Positions 1-9,092 of a stretch of DNA of 64,000 nt are shown here, piece after piece (the stretch's first letter is position 1; each line of letters opens with the position of its first letter). The stretch covers positions 209,694-273,693 of the forward strand of contig NZ_JANQBC010000010.1 in NCBI RefSeq assembly GCF_024721995.1, written 5' to 3'. The stretch is from Paenibacillus radicibacter (lineage in GTDB: Bacteria > Bacillota > Bacilli > Paenibacillales > NBRC-103111). The position numbers and the translations under genes are program-made. The notes below the pieces were generated by a model. It saw only the letters and a program-made list of their open reading frames with translations. It had not been told where the DNA came from and did no database searches.

Positions 1-1
1 C

Positions 2-1402
2 CTGAAAAAAGGTACAATCAACGGTGTTGCTGCAGTTGAGCCAGGATTCTGGGGTGACAACCTTGGTGTTGTTGACCTTAACCTAACTAAAGTAGACGGC
101 AAATGGAAAGTGGTAGACTCCCAATCTTCCGTTGTTCCGATCTATGACAAAGCAAACAAAAAAGCTCTAGTTGATGCTGATAAAGACGTTGTAAACGCAG
201 TGAAAGACGAGCACGAAAAAACATTGAAGTATGTTCGCGGCGCAGTAGGTCAATCCACTGCACCAATCAACAGCTACTTTGCACTTATTCAAGATGATCC
301 ATCCATTCAAATCGTAACGAACGCACAAAAATGGTATGTAGAGAAGAACATCAAAGGTACGGAGCTTGACGGTCTTCCTGTTCTTTCTGCTGGTGCACCA
401 TTCAAAGCTGGTGGTCGTGGCGGCGTGAGCTACTACACAGATATTCCTAAAGGCGACCTAGCTGTTAAGCATATGGCTGACCTTTATGTATACCCGAACA
501 CACTTAACGCAGTACTTGTAACTGGTGCTGACGTGAAGAACTGGTTAGAAAGATCCGCAGGTCAATTTAACGAAATCGATCCAAAGAAAACAGAAGAGCA
601 ACCGCTTGTGAATATTGCTTTCCCAACTTATAACTTCGACGTTCTTGATGGCGTAACATACAAGTATGACTTAACACAACCATCCAAGTATGATGATAAA
701 GGTAAAGAAGTTAACCCGAGCGCTAATCGTGTAGTTGACTTGCAGTACAATGGTAAAGCGATTGATCCAGCTCAGAAATTCATTATCGCAACAAACAACT
801 ACCGTGCAAGCGGTGGCGGTAGCTTCCCAGGTGTAAACGCTGGTAAAGCGATCGTAATCAACTCACCAGACGAGAACCGTCAAATCGTAATTGATTACAT
901 TGCAGCTAACAAAACAATCAACCCAACGGCTGATAAGAACTGGTCCTTTATCCATAACTTTGGCAATGCGAACGTAACATTCGAAACTTCACCTAATGCG
1001 AAGACGGCAGCTGAAGCTTTCGACTACTTGAAGTATGTAGACACGAACAAAGAATCAGGATTCGCTAAATATGCAATTAAATTTGCTGATAACGTAGAAA
1101 CAGCTAAGCCGGTTGAACCTGCGAAACCAACAACACCAACTACAACAGAGCCTGCTAAGCCAACTACAGAACCAGCTAAACCAACTACAGAACCAGCTAA
1201 ACCTACAACACCAGAAGTAGTTGCGCCTGCTGAAAAACCAGCTCAAGCTGATCAAGTGTATGTTGTTAAAAAAGGTGATGTATTGTCCAAAATCGCGAAG
1301 CAATACGGCCTTGACTGGAATGAGCTTGCTAAATACAACAACTTGAAAAACCCACACTTGATCCACATCGGTCAAGAAATCAAAATCCCTGCTGCGAAGT
1401 AA
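2..1402 (+). CDS. Secreted 5'-nucleotidase / 2',3'-cyclic phosphodiesterase, C-terminal part, with LysM tail (5' partial)
   Basis: The reading frame is already open at base 2, so the N-terminal metallophosphatase domain lies outside the window. What remains starts with the GVAAVEPGFWGDNLG segment common in this family. It continues through a 5'-nucleotidase C-terminal domain, which shapes the nucleoside-binding site (DIPKGDLAVKHMADLYVYP; later NNYRASGGGSFPG). A Pro/Thr/Lys/Glu-rich linker built from near-identical repeats follows. The gene ends in one LysM motif (YVVKKGDVLSKIAKQYGL to IGQEIKIP) that should bind peptidoglycan. The family hydrolyses extracellular nucleotides to release phosphate and nucleosides. 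I infer a secreted protein held in the wall by LysM. A strong hairpin terminator follows the stop. Confidence 0.9.
   Translation: MKKGTINGVAAVEPGFWGDNLGVVDLNLTKVDGKWKVVDSQSSVVPIYDKANKKALVDADKDVVNAVKDEHEKTLKYVRGAVGQSTAPINSYFALIQDDPSIQIVTNAQKWYVEKNIKGTELDGLPVLSAGAPFKAGGRGGVSYYTDIPKGDLAVKHMADLYVYPNTLNAVLVTGADVKNWLERSAGQFNEIDPKKTEEQPLVNIAFPTYNFDVLDGVTYKYDLTQPSKYDDKGKEVNPSANRVVDLQYNGKAIDPAQKFIIATNNYRASGGGSFPGVNAGKAIVINSPDENRQIVIDYIAANKTINPTADKNWSFIHNFGNANVTFETSPNAKTAAEAFDYLKYVDTNKESGFAKYAIKFADNVETAKPVEPAKPTTPTTTEPAKPTTEPAKPTTEPAKPTTPEVVAPAEKPAQADQVYVVKKGDVLSKIAKQYGLDWNELAKYNNLKNPHLIHIGQEIKIPAAK
1115..1212 (+). repeat. In-frame tandem repeat coding a PAKPTTE linker
   Basis: Three to four near-identical units of about 21 bases encode PAKPTTE-type heptads between the nucleotidase domain and the LysM motif. 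Such low-complexity wall-spanning linkers commonly vary in copy number between strains. Confidence 0.8.
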
Positions 1403-1426
1403 TAGCTGATTATTATTTCCCATGCA

Positions 1427-1468
1427 ATAAAAAACGTGTAAGGACATCGTTCCTTGCACGTTTTTTTA
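1427..1468 (+). terminator. Rho-independent terminator after the nucleotidase gene
   Basis: A long stem (AACGTGTAAGGA against TCCTTGCACGTT) with a short loop is followed by a run of seven T. It separates the nucleotidase from the dehydrogenase gene. Confidence 0.85.
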
Positions 1469-1577
1469 TTTGCCATCGATTCAAACAAATTGACTAGGAA
1501 TTACGAACAAAATCACGTTATGAAGCGTTTGCATAATCGATATAATGAAGAAAGATGAAGGGGGCAACATATCGATT

Positions 1578-2360
1578 ATGTCAAAATATGATGCAATTTT
1601 ACGTTTAGATGGCAAAGTAACACTTGTAACAGGAGGGGCTTCTGGGATTGGTTATGCGACAGCAGAGATGCTAGCGGCATTTGGTGCGAATGTGATGGTA
1701 CTTGATATTAATGAGCAGCTTGGTGCACAAGCAGCAGCAGCGATCCGTGAGCAAGGTGGACAAGCGCATTTTTATAAATGCAATGTGACATCGAATGAAG
1801 ATTGTAAGACAACGGTTAGTCGTATCGCTGAAGACCATGGCAGAATAGACATTTTATTCAATAACGCAGGGGTGATTCGTCGTAAAACCGTTGTAGATCT
1901 TGAGGAGCAGGATTGGGATCTAGTAATGGATGTATCACTGAAAGGTGCTTACCTACTATCTAAGTACGCAATCCCTCATATGGCGGAAATCGGCGGTGGT
2001 AGCATCGTGAATACAGGATCAGGTTGGGGACTTAAAGGCGGCGATCAAGCAGCAGCGTACTGTGCAGCGAAGGCAGGTATCGTCAACTTAACCAAAGCAA
2101 TGGCAATCGACCATGGCCCGCAGAATATTCGTGTCAACTGCGTCTGCCCAGGTGATACCGACACACCTCTTCTAAGAGAGGAAGCGAAGCAGCTCGGTAA
2201 GGAAGAAAGTTCCTTCCTCGTCTCTTCCGCATCAGGACGCCCACTTGAGCGTCTTGGTACACCAAAAGACATCGCAAGCTCAGTTCTCTTTCTCGTCAGC
2301 GATATGTCGAACTGGGTAACCGGCAGCGTATTAGTCGTCGACGGCGGTGGCTTGGCTTAA
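1578..2360 (+). CDS. Short-chain dehydrogenase/reductase (SDR family oxidoreductase)
   Basis: This is a classical SDR of 260 aa. It has the NAD(P)-binding motif TGGASGIG (residues 18-25), NNAG, the catalytic Ser in GGGSIVNTGSG, the YxxxK pair in AAYCAAKAG, and a C-terminal VDGGGLA. The family oxidises or reduces alcohols, sugars or ketoacyl compounds in the cytosol; the substrate cannot be read here. I chose the ATG at 1578 because GAAGGGGG lies about 13 bases upstream. The in-frame ATG at 1545 has no ribosome site. The gene lies upstream of the divergent GcvP pair, but more than 400 bases and a repeat element separate them, so co-transcription is uncertain. Confidence 0.85.
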   Translation: MSKYDAILRLDGKVTLVTGGASGIGYATAEMLAAFGANVMVLDINEQLGAQAAAAIREQGGQAHFYKCNVTSNEDCKTTVSRIAEDHGRIDILFNNAGVIRRKTVVDLEEQDWDLVMDVSLKGAYLLSKYAIPHMAEIGGGSIVNTGSGWGLKGGDQAAAYCAAKAGIVNLTKAMAIDHGPQNIRVNCVCPGDTDTPLLREEAKQLGKEESSFLVSSASGRPLERLGTPKDIASSVLFLVSDMSNWVTGSVLVVDGGGLA

Positions 2361-2375
2361 TTGGTCAGTGAGTAT

Positions 2376-2506
2376 GAGGCCGCTATGGAGACGAATCATT
2401 CTTCCGGTCGCTGTCTCAATCGTGAATCTTGAATTGAATTTATGGTATTTTCACGATTTCAAAGGCGAAAGCTACGCTCCTACAGAACGATTCGTCTCCT
2501 CCGCTA
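2376..2506 (+). repeat. 131-bp dispersed imperfect-hairpin repeat, copy 1
   Basis: This segment recurs in inverse orientation at 17323-17453 with the same length and high identity, including GGAGACGAATCATTCTTCC and the sequence around TCAATCGTGAAT. Each copy is itself an imperfect palindrome: both arms begin GGAGACGAATC and end near AATCGTGAA. That is the layout of a REP/MITE-like element. It creates a chance 99-codon frame at 2347-2646 that I do not regard as a gene. No target-site duplication is obvious. Confidence 0.75.
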
Positions 2507-2774
2507 GTTTTGCATTTTTAAGCACTAATTTTGAGGTTGACTCAAGTAATTACTGGTTTTTAAGTGTGTTTTCATGCACAAAAGTTGCATGCATAGGAGA
2601 AAAGAAGGGCTGGAAGGCGAATTGTGATCGTGAAAACACCATATAATCTAATCCACTTTCACGAGAGCATTGGAGCTTGTAAGTTCTTCTTTTTTCCAAA
2701 GCACTCATCGCAGCCTTCTGCGAAGACTACTCCATAGCTCCCCCAAAAAAATAATTCAATCGAGGTGACCCATA
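2507..2774. other. Leader region before gcvPA-like gene, no recognised element
   Basis: The rest of the SDR-gcvPA gap has no supported gene. It holds an inverted repeat GGAGCT/AGCTCC at about 2674-2740 that could form a leader hairpin. I looked for glycine-riboswitch cores and T-box motifs and saw neither. Confidence 0.4.
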
Positions 2775-4193
2775 TTGGATAAGACCAAGAAGCAAGCTGC
2801 CCACCCCTATATCCCTAACACCATCCCCGAAGTCCAACGCCAAATGCTAGATGAGATCGGCGTCGACCGTATTGAGGATTTGTTCGCCATCATCCCAGAT
2901 GACATCAAGCTAAACCGAATGATGAACTTACCTCCTGCTCTAACCGAGAATCAGCTTCAACGTGAAATCGAGAAGCTATTGAACAAGAACAAGAGCACCA
3001 AGGAAAAGCTCAACTTCTTAGGTGCAGGTTGCTGGCAGCACTACGTACCTGCAGTATGTGACGAGATTAATCAGCGTTCTGAGTTCGTAACCGCCTATGC
3101 AGGTGAGCCTTATGAAGACCATGGTCGCTTCCAAACTTTATTCGAATACCAAAGTTTAGTTGCCGAACTAGTGGATATGGATGTTGTGAACGTACCGACA
3201 TTTGACTGGGCACAAGCCGCATCGACTGCCCTTCGGATGTCTGCACGTATAACCGGACGTAATAAATTATTACTCCCTGCCACGATTGACCGAGATAAAC
3301 TTATGATCATCAACAACTACATCACACCAGACTTATCCTACACCCTTGTTGATTACAACAGTGAAACAGGCGAACTCAATCTCGACGATCTGAAGCATAA
3401 GGTAGATGCTAATACAGCAGCTGTCTATATTGAGAATCCAACCTTCCTAGGTACGATTGAATCACAAGGTGCACATATAGGTGAAATTGCACATGAGGCA
3501 GGTGCTTTATTTGTAGTTGGTGTCGATCCAAGTTCACTAGGTGTGTTGAAGCCACCAAGTCAGTATGGCGCCGATATCGTATGTGGAGACCTTCAGCCAC
3601 TTGGCATGCACATGAACTACGGCGGGGGTCAAGCAGGATTCATTGCAACACATGATAAGGAACAATTTGTGATGGAGTACCCGTCTCGGTTGTTCGGGAT
3701 CGCACCTACCTCTGTTGAAGGGGAGTATGGTTTTGGGGATGTTGCTTACGAACGTACATCATTCGCCCATCGTGAGACGGGCAAAGAATCAGTTGGTACA
3801 CAAACCGCACTATGGGGGATTACAGCAGGTGTGTATTTAGCACTCATGGGTCCATACGGCATGCAAGAATTAGGTCAGACCATTATGCAAAAATCGCAGT
3901 ATGCTGCAAGCTTACTAGATGATCTTGAAGGCGTAGAGGTGAAGTTCACAGCGCCATTTTTCAAAGAGTTTATCGTAGACTTTACGAATACAGGGCTTAC
4001 TGTTGCACAAATTCATGCGAAGTTATCTGAGCAAGGTATTCAGGGCGGTAAGGATTTGTCGCTAGATTTCCCTGAACTAGGTCAATCAGCGCTTTATTGT
4101 GTGACAGAGATTCATCTACAAGATGAATTGGAATATTTGGCTGCTAGCATACAACAATGTGTATCCGCTTTACAGGAAGGAGTGAGCGTGTAA
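2775..4193 (+). CDS. Glycine decarboxylase P-protein subunit 1-like (divergent GcvPA)
   Basis: This 472-aa protein resembles the N-terminal half of glycine dehydrogenase: HPYIPNTIPEVQRQML, FLGAGCWQHYVPAV, then a fold-type I aminotransferase body with VVGVDPSSLGVL and GDLQPLGMHMNYGGGQAGF. Normal GcvPA pairs with GcvPB in a PLP enzyme that decarboxylates glycine onto GcvH lipoamide. The start is TTG at 2775, six bases after GAGGTGA. Neither gcvT nor gcvH lies next to the pair. Several positions differ from the usual family (for example CWQHY where YDHY is typical), so this may be a paralogue with another substrate or partner. It overlaps the next gene by one base. Confidence 0.75.
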   Translation: MDKTKKQAAHPYIPNTIPEVQRQMLDEIGVDRIEDLFAIIPDDIKLNRMMNLPPALTENQLQREIEKLLNKNKSTKEKLNFLGAGCWQHYVPAVCDEINQRSEFVTAYAGEPYEDHGRFQTLFEYQSLVAELVDMDVVNVPTFDWAQAASTALRMSARITGRNKLLLPATIDRDKLMIINNYITPDLSYTLVDYNSETGELNLDDLKHKVDANTAAVYIENPTFLGTIESQGAHIGEIAHEAGALFVVGVDPSSLGVLKPPSQYGADIVCGDLQPLGMHMNYGGGQAGFIATHDKEQFVMEYPSRLFGIAPTSVEGEYGFGDVAYERTSFAHRETGKESVGTQTALWGITAGVYLALMGPYGMQELGQTIMQKSQYAASLLDDLEGVEVKFTAPFFKEFIVDFTNTGLTVAQIHAKLSEQGIQGGKDLSLDFPELGQSALYCVTEIHLQDELEYLAASIQQCVSALQEGVSV

Positions 4194-5758
4194 TGAAACG
4201 AATTCGTCGTGATCATACAGTAAGAAACTTTCATCAAGCGAAGTGGGATGAGCCGGTTATTTTTGAATTACACAAAGCTGGTGAACGTGGAGTTCAAGTC
4301 GCTGGGGCAGAAGTAGCTATTGCAGAAACTGTCGGTGATGGGGTGTCTGCTATTCCAGATTCGATGAAACGCGCTACCCTCCCTGCTCTACCTGAAATTG
4401 GTCAAGCCAAGGTGTTGCGCCATTATTTGCGATTGTCACAAGAGACACTTGGCTCCGATCTCAATGTGGAGATCGGTCAAGGCACATGCACGATGAAATA
4501 TATTCCTCGTATCAATGAGATGATGATTCGTACACCGAAGATCATGGAGCTGCATCCCCTACAAGACGTGGGAGATGTTCAAGGGATTCTCGAAGTGTTC
4601 TATCGACTCGATCTAGCGATGCGCGAAATTTCAGGGATGGATCAATTCTCTTTCCAACCGAGCAGTGGCACACAAGCTTTGCTTGCAATGGCATCTATCG
4701 TTCGTGCGTATCACGAATCTCGTGGTGAAGGGGAGCAGCGTAATGAGATTATTACGACGATCTTCTCACATCCTTCCCAAGCTGCGACTGCTGTTGTGAA
4801 AGGGTATAAGATTATTACGTTATATCCGGACAAGGACGGCTTCCCTGACATTGAAGAGTTGAAGAAAGTCGTTTCGAACCGTACTGCAGGCTTTGTTGTG
4901 GCGAATCCAGAAGATACGGGTATTTACAATCCTAGAATCAAGCAATTTACAGACCTTGTGCATGAGGCAGGAGGGATCTGTTACTATGACCAAGCGAATG
5001 CGAATGGTTTGCTTGGGGTGACGCGTGCGAAGGAAGCAGGTTTTGATATGTGCTTCTTCAATCTACATAAGACATTCGCTGCTCCACATATGTGCGGTGG
5101 TCCTGCAACGGGAGCACTTGGGGTTGTTAGTGAGTTAGTTCCCTTCTTACCAGGACCGATTGTGGATTATGATGGGAAGCAGTATCAACTCACTCGTGAT
5201 TATGCGCATCCGAACAATATAGGGAAAGTGCGCAGCTTCTATGGGGTCGCACAAACCGTTCTTCGTTCCTATGCTTGGATTCGTGCGCTAGGTGCAGAAG
5301 GTTTGTTGCAAGTTGCACAGACAGCTGTACTAAACAATAACTACTTGTATCACAAAATTACGCAAATTCGTGGGGCATCAGCACCTTATGTTCAAGGAAG
5401 TCGTCTGGAGCAAGTTCGTTACAGTTGGGAGCAGATGACGAAGGAAACCGGAGTAACAACCGAAGATGTAACACGCAGAATGTGTGATTTCGGTCTGCAC
5501 TACTGGACGAGTCACCATCCGTATGTCGTGCCGCAACCTTTTACACTAGAGCCAACTGAATCTTACTCCAAGGAAGACTTGGATGAGTATATTGCGGCAT
5601 TGACACAAATTTCGAAGGAAGCGTATGAAACACCTGAAGTTGTGAAAAATGCGCCAACACGCAGCACCGTACATCGGATCGATGAATCTAGCTTCGATGA
5701 TCCAGCCAATTGGTGTATTACTTGGAGAGCTTACCTCAAGAAGACTTCAGCGGAATAA
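4193..5758 (+). CDS. Glycine decarboxylase P-protein subunit 2-like (divergent GcvPB)
   Basis: This is a 521-aa PLP-dependent subunit. The lysine that would hold PLP lies in CFFNLHKTFAAPHMCGGPA, where ordinary GcvPB has HLNLHKTFSTPHGGGGPG. The early motif GQGTCTMKYIPRINE and FQPSSGTQALLAMASIVRAY match the family. The ATG at 4193 overlaps the gcvPA stop (TAATG) and has AGGAAGGAG upstream, so the two are translationally coupled. The altered residues after the lysine, and about 30 extra residues over a typical subunit, suggest a specialised paralogue. Its stop directly abuts the stop of the convergent acetyltransferase gene. Confidence 0.75.
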   Translation: MKRIRRDHTVRNFHQAKWDEPVIFELHKAGERGVQVAGAEVAIAETVGDGVSAIPDSMKRATLPALPEIGQAKVLRHYLRLSQETLGSDLNVEIGQGTCTMKYIPRINEMMIRTPKIMELHPLQDVGDVQGILEVFYRLDLAMREISGMDQFSFQPSSGTQALLAMASIVRAYHESRGEGEQRNEIITTIFSHPSQAATAVVKGYKIITLYPDKDGFPDIEELKKVVSNRTAGFVVANPEDTGIYNPRIKQFTDLVHEAGGICYYDQANANGLLGVTRAKEAGFDMCFFNLHKTFAAPHMCGGPATGALGVVSELVPFLPGPIVDYDGKQYQLTRDYAHPNNIGKVRSFYGVAQTVLRSYAWIRALGAEGLLQVAQTAVLNNNYLYHKITQIRGASAPYVQGSRLEQVRYSWEQMTKETGVTTEDVTRRMCDFGLHYWTSHHPYVVPQPFTLEPTESYSKEDLDEYIAALTQISKEAYETPEVVKNAPTRSTVHRIDESSFDDPANWCITWRAYLKKTSAE

Positions 5759-6493
5759 TTACGCTTGAACTCGATACCAATACGAATAACTTTCAAGATA
5801 GCCTAACTTTTCATATAAACGGAGAGCAGCAGCATTTGACTTGACGACTTGGAGATAGGAGTGGTGTGCACCATTTCTTATTCCAAAGTGGAGCAAGTTC
5901 AGAATCAGCTGCTCTCCGTATCCCTTCTTGCGGCGGTCCGCATCTGTCACGACATCGAATAACCCGATGTATCCCCTCTCGATTACAGCCATTCCACAAG
6001 CAACAGCTTGTCCTTCGTCCTTTAATATCATAAAACAAGCTTGGGGAACAAGATGCTCAAACATTCGCTTCATCGTAGGTCGATGCTGCTCACTTGCTTG
6101 TGATAGACGACAATAAGCGGAGAGCCATTCGTCCGTTACTTCTTCATAACTATCAACGGTACACAGGGAAGGTTCTCGTAAGTCCTGTAAACTTACCGTT
6201 TGAACACTTGTATGATCAACGACAGTGTACTTCCGATCTTCAAGTATGGCATCTAAGTGAGATGGATAAGTGATTGGTGTTATTTTAAAAACAGTATTCA
6301 ATCCCTTGCTCGTATACAACGCTTCACAAGTCTCAATACTGCTAATAACATCCTCTGAACATCCATAAATGGGTTGAATCGAATTGGCGCGCTTCGTATA
6401 TCCATCTGCAAACCGTAATACCCAACCCTCGGACAACACCGTTTCCAGTGCTGGCCAAGCATTTAAGGAACGTTCCTCTATCGATGCAATCAT
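5759..6493 (-). CDS. GNAT family N-acetyltransferase
   Basis: This 244-aa protein has a GNAT domain in its C-terminal half. The acetyl-CoA loop is DADRRKKGYGEQLI, followed by the typical LQVVKSNAAALRLYEKLGY strand and helix. The N-terminal half (WPALETVLSEGWVLRFADG, then TKRANSIQPIYG) is of the type found in GNATs that pair a degenerate first domain with a catalytic second one. The substrate is unknown. The gene is convergent with the GcvPB-like gene and divergent from the ABC exporter. Confidence 0.85.
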   Translation of the reverse strand: MIASIEERSLNAWPALETVLSEGWVLRFADGYTKRANSIQPIYGCSEDVISSIETCEALYTSKGLNTVFKITPITYPSHLDAILEDRKYTVVDHTSVQTVSLQDLREPSLCTVDSYEEVTDEWLSAYCRLSQASEQHRPTMKRMFEHLVPQACFMILKDEGQAVACGMAVIERGYIGLFDVVTDADRRKKGYGEQLILNLLHFGIRNGAHHSYLQVVKSNAAALRLYEKLGYLESYSYWYRVQA

Positions 6494-6644
6494 GGTTCGC
6501 TCTCCCCTTTTCTCATAGCAATTAATTATTTTGAATAATTATACATTTAATCGAATGATAATCAATACTCATCTTGGGATTAGCTATGTCATTGACACAA
6601 CTGGATGATTTTGTAATGATGAGAGCTAGAGGGGGATGAGAATA

Positions 6645-7370
6645 TTGATCGAAATATCGAATGTATCCAAAACGTACGGCGGCACATTAAAAGCAGTAAA
6701 CAATATTAGCTTGAACATCGCTAAGGGAGAGATTTTTGGTTTTTTAGGACCTAACGGTGCTGGTAAGACGACGACGATTAAGATGATCACAGGTATTGCT
6801 CAACCTGACCAAGGAACAATACTCATGAACAATATCAATATGCAAGAAGCTCCATTACAAGCGAAGAAGCAGTTCGGCTATGTACCGGATAGCCCAGATG
6901 TTTTTCTGCGACTAAAGGGTTTAGAATATTTGAATTTTATGGCGGATATGTATGACGTATCGAAGGAAGATCGGACAGAGCGTATCAACATGCTGGCCAA
7001 TCGCTTTGAGATGATGCATGCATTGTCGGACCCGATTCAGAGCTATTCCCACGGGATGCGTCAGAAGATTGTCATTATGGGGGTACTCGTCCATGACCCG
7101 TCGGTGTGGATTCTGGATGAACCACTAACAGGGCTTGATCCAAAGTCTTCCTATACGTTAAAAGAAATGATGCGTGAGCATGCGAATGCAGGTAAGACCG
7201 TATTCTTCTCCACGCACGTGTTAGAAGTTGCCGAGAAAGTATGTGATCGCGTTGCGATTATTAATAAAGGGGCTATTCAATTTTGCGGGACGTTCAAAGA
7301 GATCCAAGAGCATTTCAAATCGAATGAATCGCTCGAGAAAATTTTCTTGGAGTTGACGGAAAATGAATAA
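6645..7370 (+). CDS. ABC transporter ATP-binding protein (ABC-2 exporter type)
   Basis: This is a 241-aa nucleotide-binding subunit. It has Walker A GPNGAGKTT, a signature of the SYSHGMRQK type usual in ABC-2 exporters, Walker B WILDEPLTGLDP, and switch histidine STHVLE. I prefer the TTG at 6645, nine bases after GAGGGGG; the ATG at 6636 touches that ribosome site. It overlaps the permease gene by eight bases (ATGAATAA), so the two form one exporter unit. The cargo is unknown. Confidence 0.9.
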   Translation: MIEISNVSKTYGGTLKAVNNISLNIAKGEIFGFLGPNGAGKTTTIKMITGIAQPDQGTILMNNINMQEAPLQAKKQFGYVPDSPDVFLRLKGLEYLNFMADMYDVSKEDRTERINMLANRFEMMHALSDPIQSYSHGMRQKIVIMGVLVHDPSVWILDEPLTGLDPKSSYTLKEMMREHANAGKTVFFSTHVLEVAEKVCDRVAIINKGAIQFCGTFKEIQEHFKSNESLEKIFLELTENE

Positions 7371-9027
7371 AACATGGATTCTTGCACGCATGTTGCTGAA
7401 GAACGGCAGTGGTAAATCAGGCAAACTTGGCAAGACTAAATTAGGTAGCACTGGTCTCATGATTCTGATCGGTCTAGCCTTCATTCCCGTTTGCTTGATC
7501 ATATCCAAATTAGTAGGAGCGCTGTATGATGCGCTTGTACCGATTGGGCAGGAAGGAATGCTACTGGGGTTAGCGTTGTCCATCATAAGTGCAGTTATAT
7601 TTGTATTCGGTATTTTCTATGTCATAAATGTGTTCTATTTCTCACAGGATACAGATCACTTACTGCCTTTACCACTCAAGCCATCCCAAATCTTATCCGC
7701 TAAATTTATCGTCACCCTGCTGTATGAATACTTAACAGAGCTATTCTTGCTCATGCCGATTCTCATTACTTATGGAGTTAAGAGCGGAGCAGGTATGATG
7801 TTCTACTTGTATACCGTACTTATATTCTTTGCGCTTCCATTGCTTCCACTTGTCGCAGCTTCGATTATTGCCATGATCGTGATGCGATTTAGCAGTATTG
7901 CGAAGAATAAGGATCGCTTCCGTATGATTGGTGGGATCATTGCTGTCGTTGTGGGGATTGGGACGAACCTCTTCTTCCAGCAATATGCTCGTCGAAATAT
8001 GGATCCTGCGAAATTACAGGAGATGCTGATGGAGCAGAACAATTCGATGCTCGGTACGATATCGAGTATGTTTCCAAGTGTGAAGCTGGGTGCGAATGCA
8101 TTACTAAATGAAGCTTCGCTAAGTGGTCTAGCATATATCGTATTGTTTATGGTTGTATCCGTACTTGTGTATCTTCTCTTCATTTGGCTAGGAGAGAAGT
8201 TTTATTTCAAAGGTGTCATGGGGATTTCTGAATCTACGGCAAAACGTCGCAAGGTCACACGAGAGCAGTTAGATAAAAGCACGAAAAGCAGTTCCGCGCT
8301 TCAAGCTTATTTCATGAAAGAGCTGAGAACGCTGATGCGGACGCCGATCTTTTTCATTAACTGCATTCTCATGTGTTTCCTTTGGCCGGTCTTTCTCTTG
8401 ATTCCTTTTCTGACGCAAATGAACGGTTTATCCGATTTGAGTAGTTTCGGTACGATGTTCCAAGATGAACAGATGAGCGGGATCATCTTAGCGATTGCCT
8501 TTGCAGCGGGCTTTATTATTGCGGCAGGTAATTCGATTACATCGACTTCCATATCACGTGAAGGAACACAGTTATATGTAATTCAGTATTTACCGGTTTC
8601 TACGATGAAGTTCATTCTGGCCAAAGTGTTAGTAGGTGTTATGTTCTCACTCCTAAGTGTCGTGCTTATGTTAATTGTTGGTGTGGCGTTATTCCATATC
8701 CCATTTGTAACAGCCATTCTTATACTGGTGCTAACCATACCGAGCGTGCTGTTCGGTAATATAGTGGGTATGCTCATCGATTTGCGTTCACCGAAGCTCA
8801 ATTGGGACAATGAACAGAAAGCCGTGAAGCAGAATATGAATGCATTTCTTAGCATCCTTGCGAATTTTTTGGTTGCGGCGAGTGTGTTTATTGCGGCGTG
8901 GCAGCTCGATCTACCAGTGATGACTGAGGCGATTGGATTGTTCGTACTGTTTGCCATCATCAATTTCTTTATGTACAAATGGCTTTCGTCAGTGGGTCCA
9001 AAATGGCTGGAGGAAGCAGGTAACTAA
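7363..9027 (+). CDS. ABC-2 type exporter permease
   Basis: This 554-aa membrane protein has about 12 hydrophobic segments in two blocks (for example IGLAFIPVCLIISKLVGALY and IILAIAFAAGFIIAAGNSI). A cytoplasmic stretch in the middle (TAKRRKVTREQLDKSTKSSS) separates them. It resembles large, poorly characterised Firmicutes ABC permeases that span roughly two half-permeases. It is coupled to the preceding ATPase by an eight-base overlap. The pair is followed by a hairpin. Confidence 0.85.
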   Translation: MNKTWILARMLLKNGSGKSGKLGKTKLGSTGLMILIGLAFIPVCLIISKLVGALYDALVPIGQEGMLLGLALSIISAVIFVFGIFYVINVFYFSQDTDHLLPLPLKPSQILSAKFIVTLLYEYLTELFLLMPILITYGVKSGAGMMFYLYTVLIFFALPLLPLVAASIIAMIVMRFSSIAKNKDRFRMIGGIIAVVVGIGTNLFFQQYARRNMDPAKLQEMLMEQNNSMLGTISSMFPSVKLGANALLNEASLSGLAYIVLFMVVSVLVYLLFIWLGEKFYFKGVMGISESTAKRRKVTREQLDKSTKSSSALQAYFMKELRTLMRTPIFFINCILMCFLWPVFLLIPFLTQMNGLSDLSSFGTMFQDEQMSGIILAIAFAAGFIIAAGNSITSTSISREGTQLYVIQYLPVSTMKFILAKVLVGVMFSLLSVVLMLIVGVALFHIPFVTAILILVLTIPSVLFGNIVGMLIDLRSPKLNWDNEQKAVKQNMNAFLSILANFLVAASVFIAAWQLDLPVMTEAIGLFVLFAIINFFMYKWLSSVGPKWLEEAGN

Positions 9028-9028
9028 T

Positions 9029-9072
9029 AAAACCACCAAGCGATTCGTTATGGGAATCGTTTGGTGGTTTAG
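9029..9072. terminator. Bidirectional terminator between convergent genes
   Basis: A strong stem (AAACCACCAAGCGATTC against GAATCGTTTGGTGGTTT) lies between the ABC permease and the leftward gene ending at 9093. T-rich sequence flanks it on both strands, best on the minus strand. Confidence 0.75.
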
Positions 9073-9092
9073 TTGTGTTGTTACGTATTAAT

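Noticed and set aside
2347..2646. 99-codon open frame after the SDR gene
   Set aside because: Most of it is the 131-bp repeat, which occurs elsewhere in another context, and it has no ribosome site or family likeness.
2507..2774. Glycine riboswitch before the GcvPA-like gene
   Set aside because: No conserved glycine-riboswitch core could be found; only a weak GGAGCT/AGCTCC inverted repeat is present.
6541..6580. Fur-like GATAATCAAT site before the ABC exporter
   Set aside because: Only about half of a Fur box matches, in AT-rich DNA where this is expected by chance.
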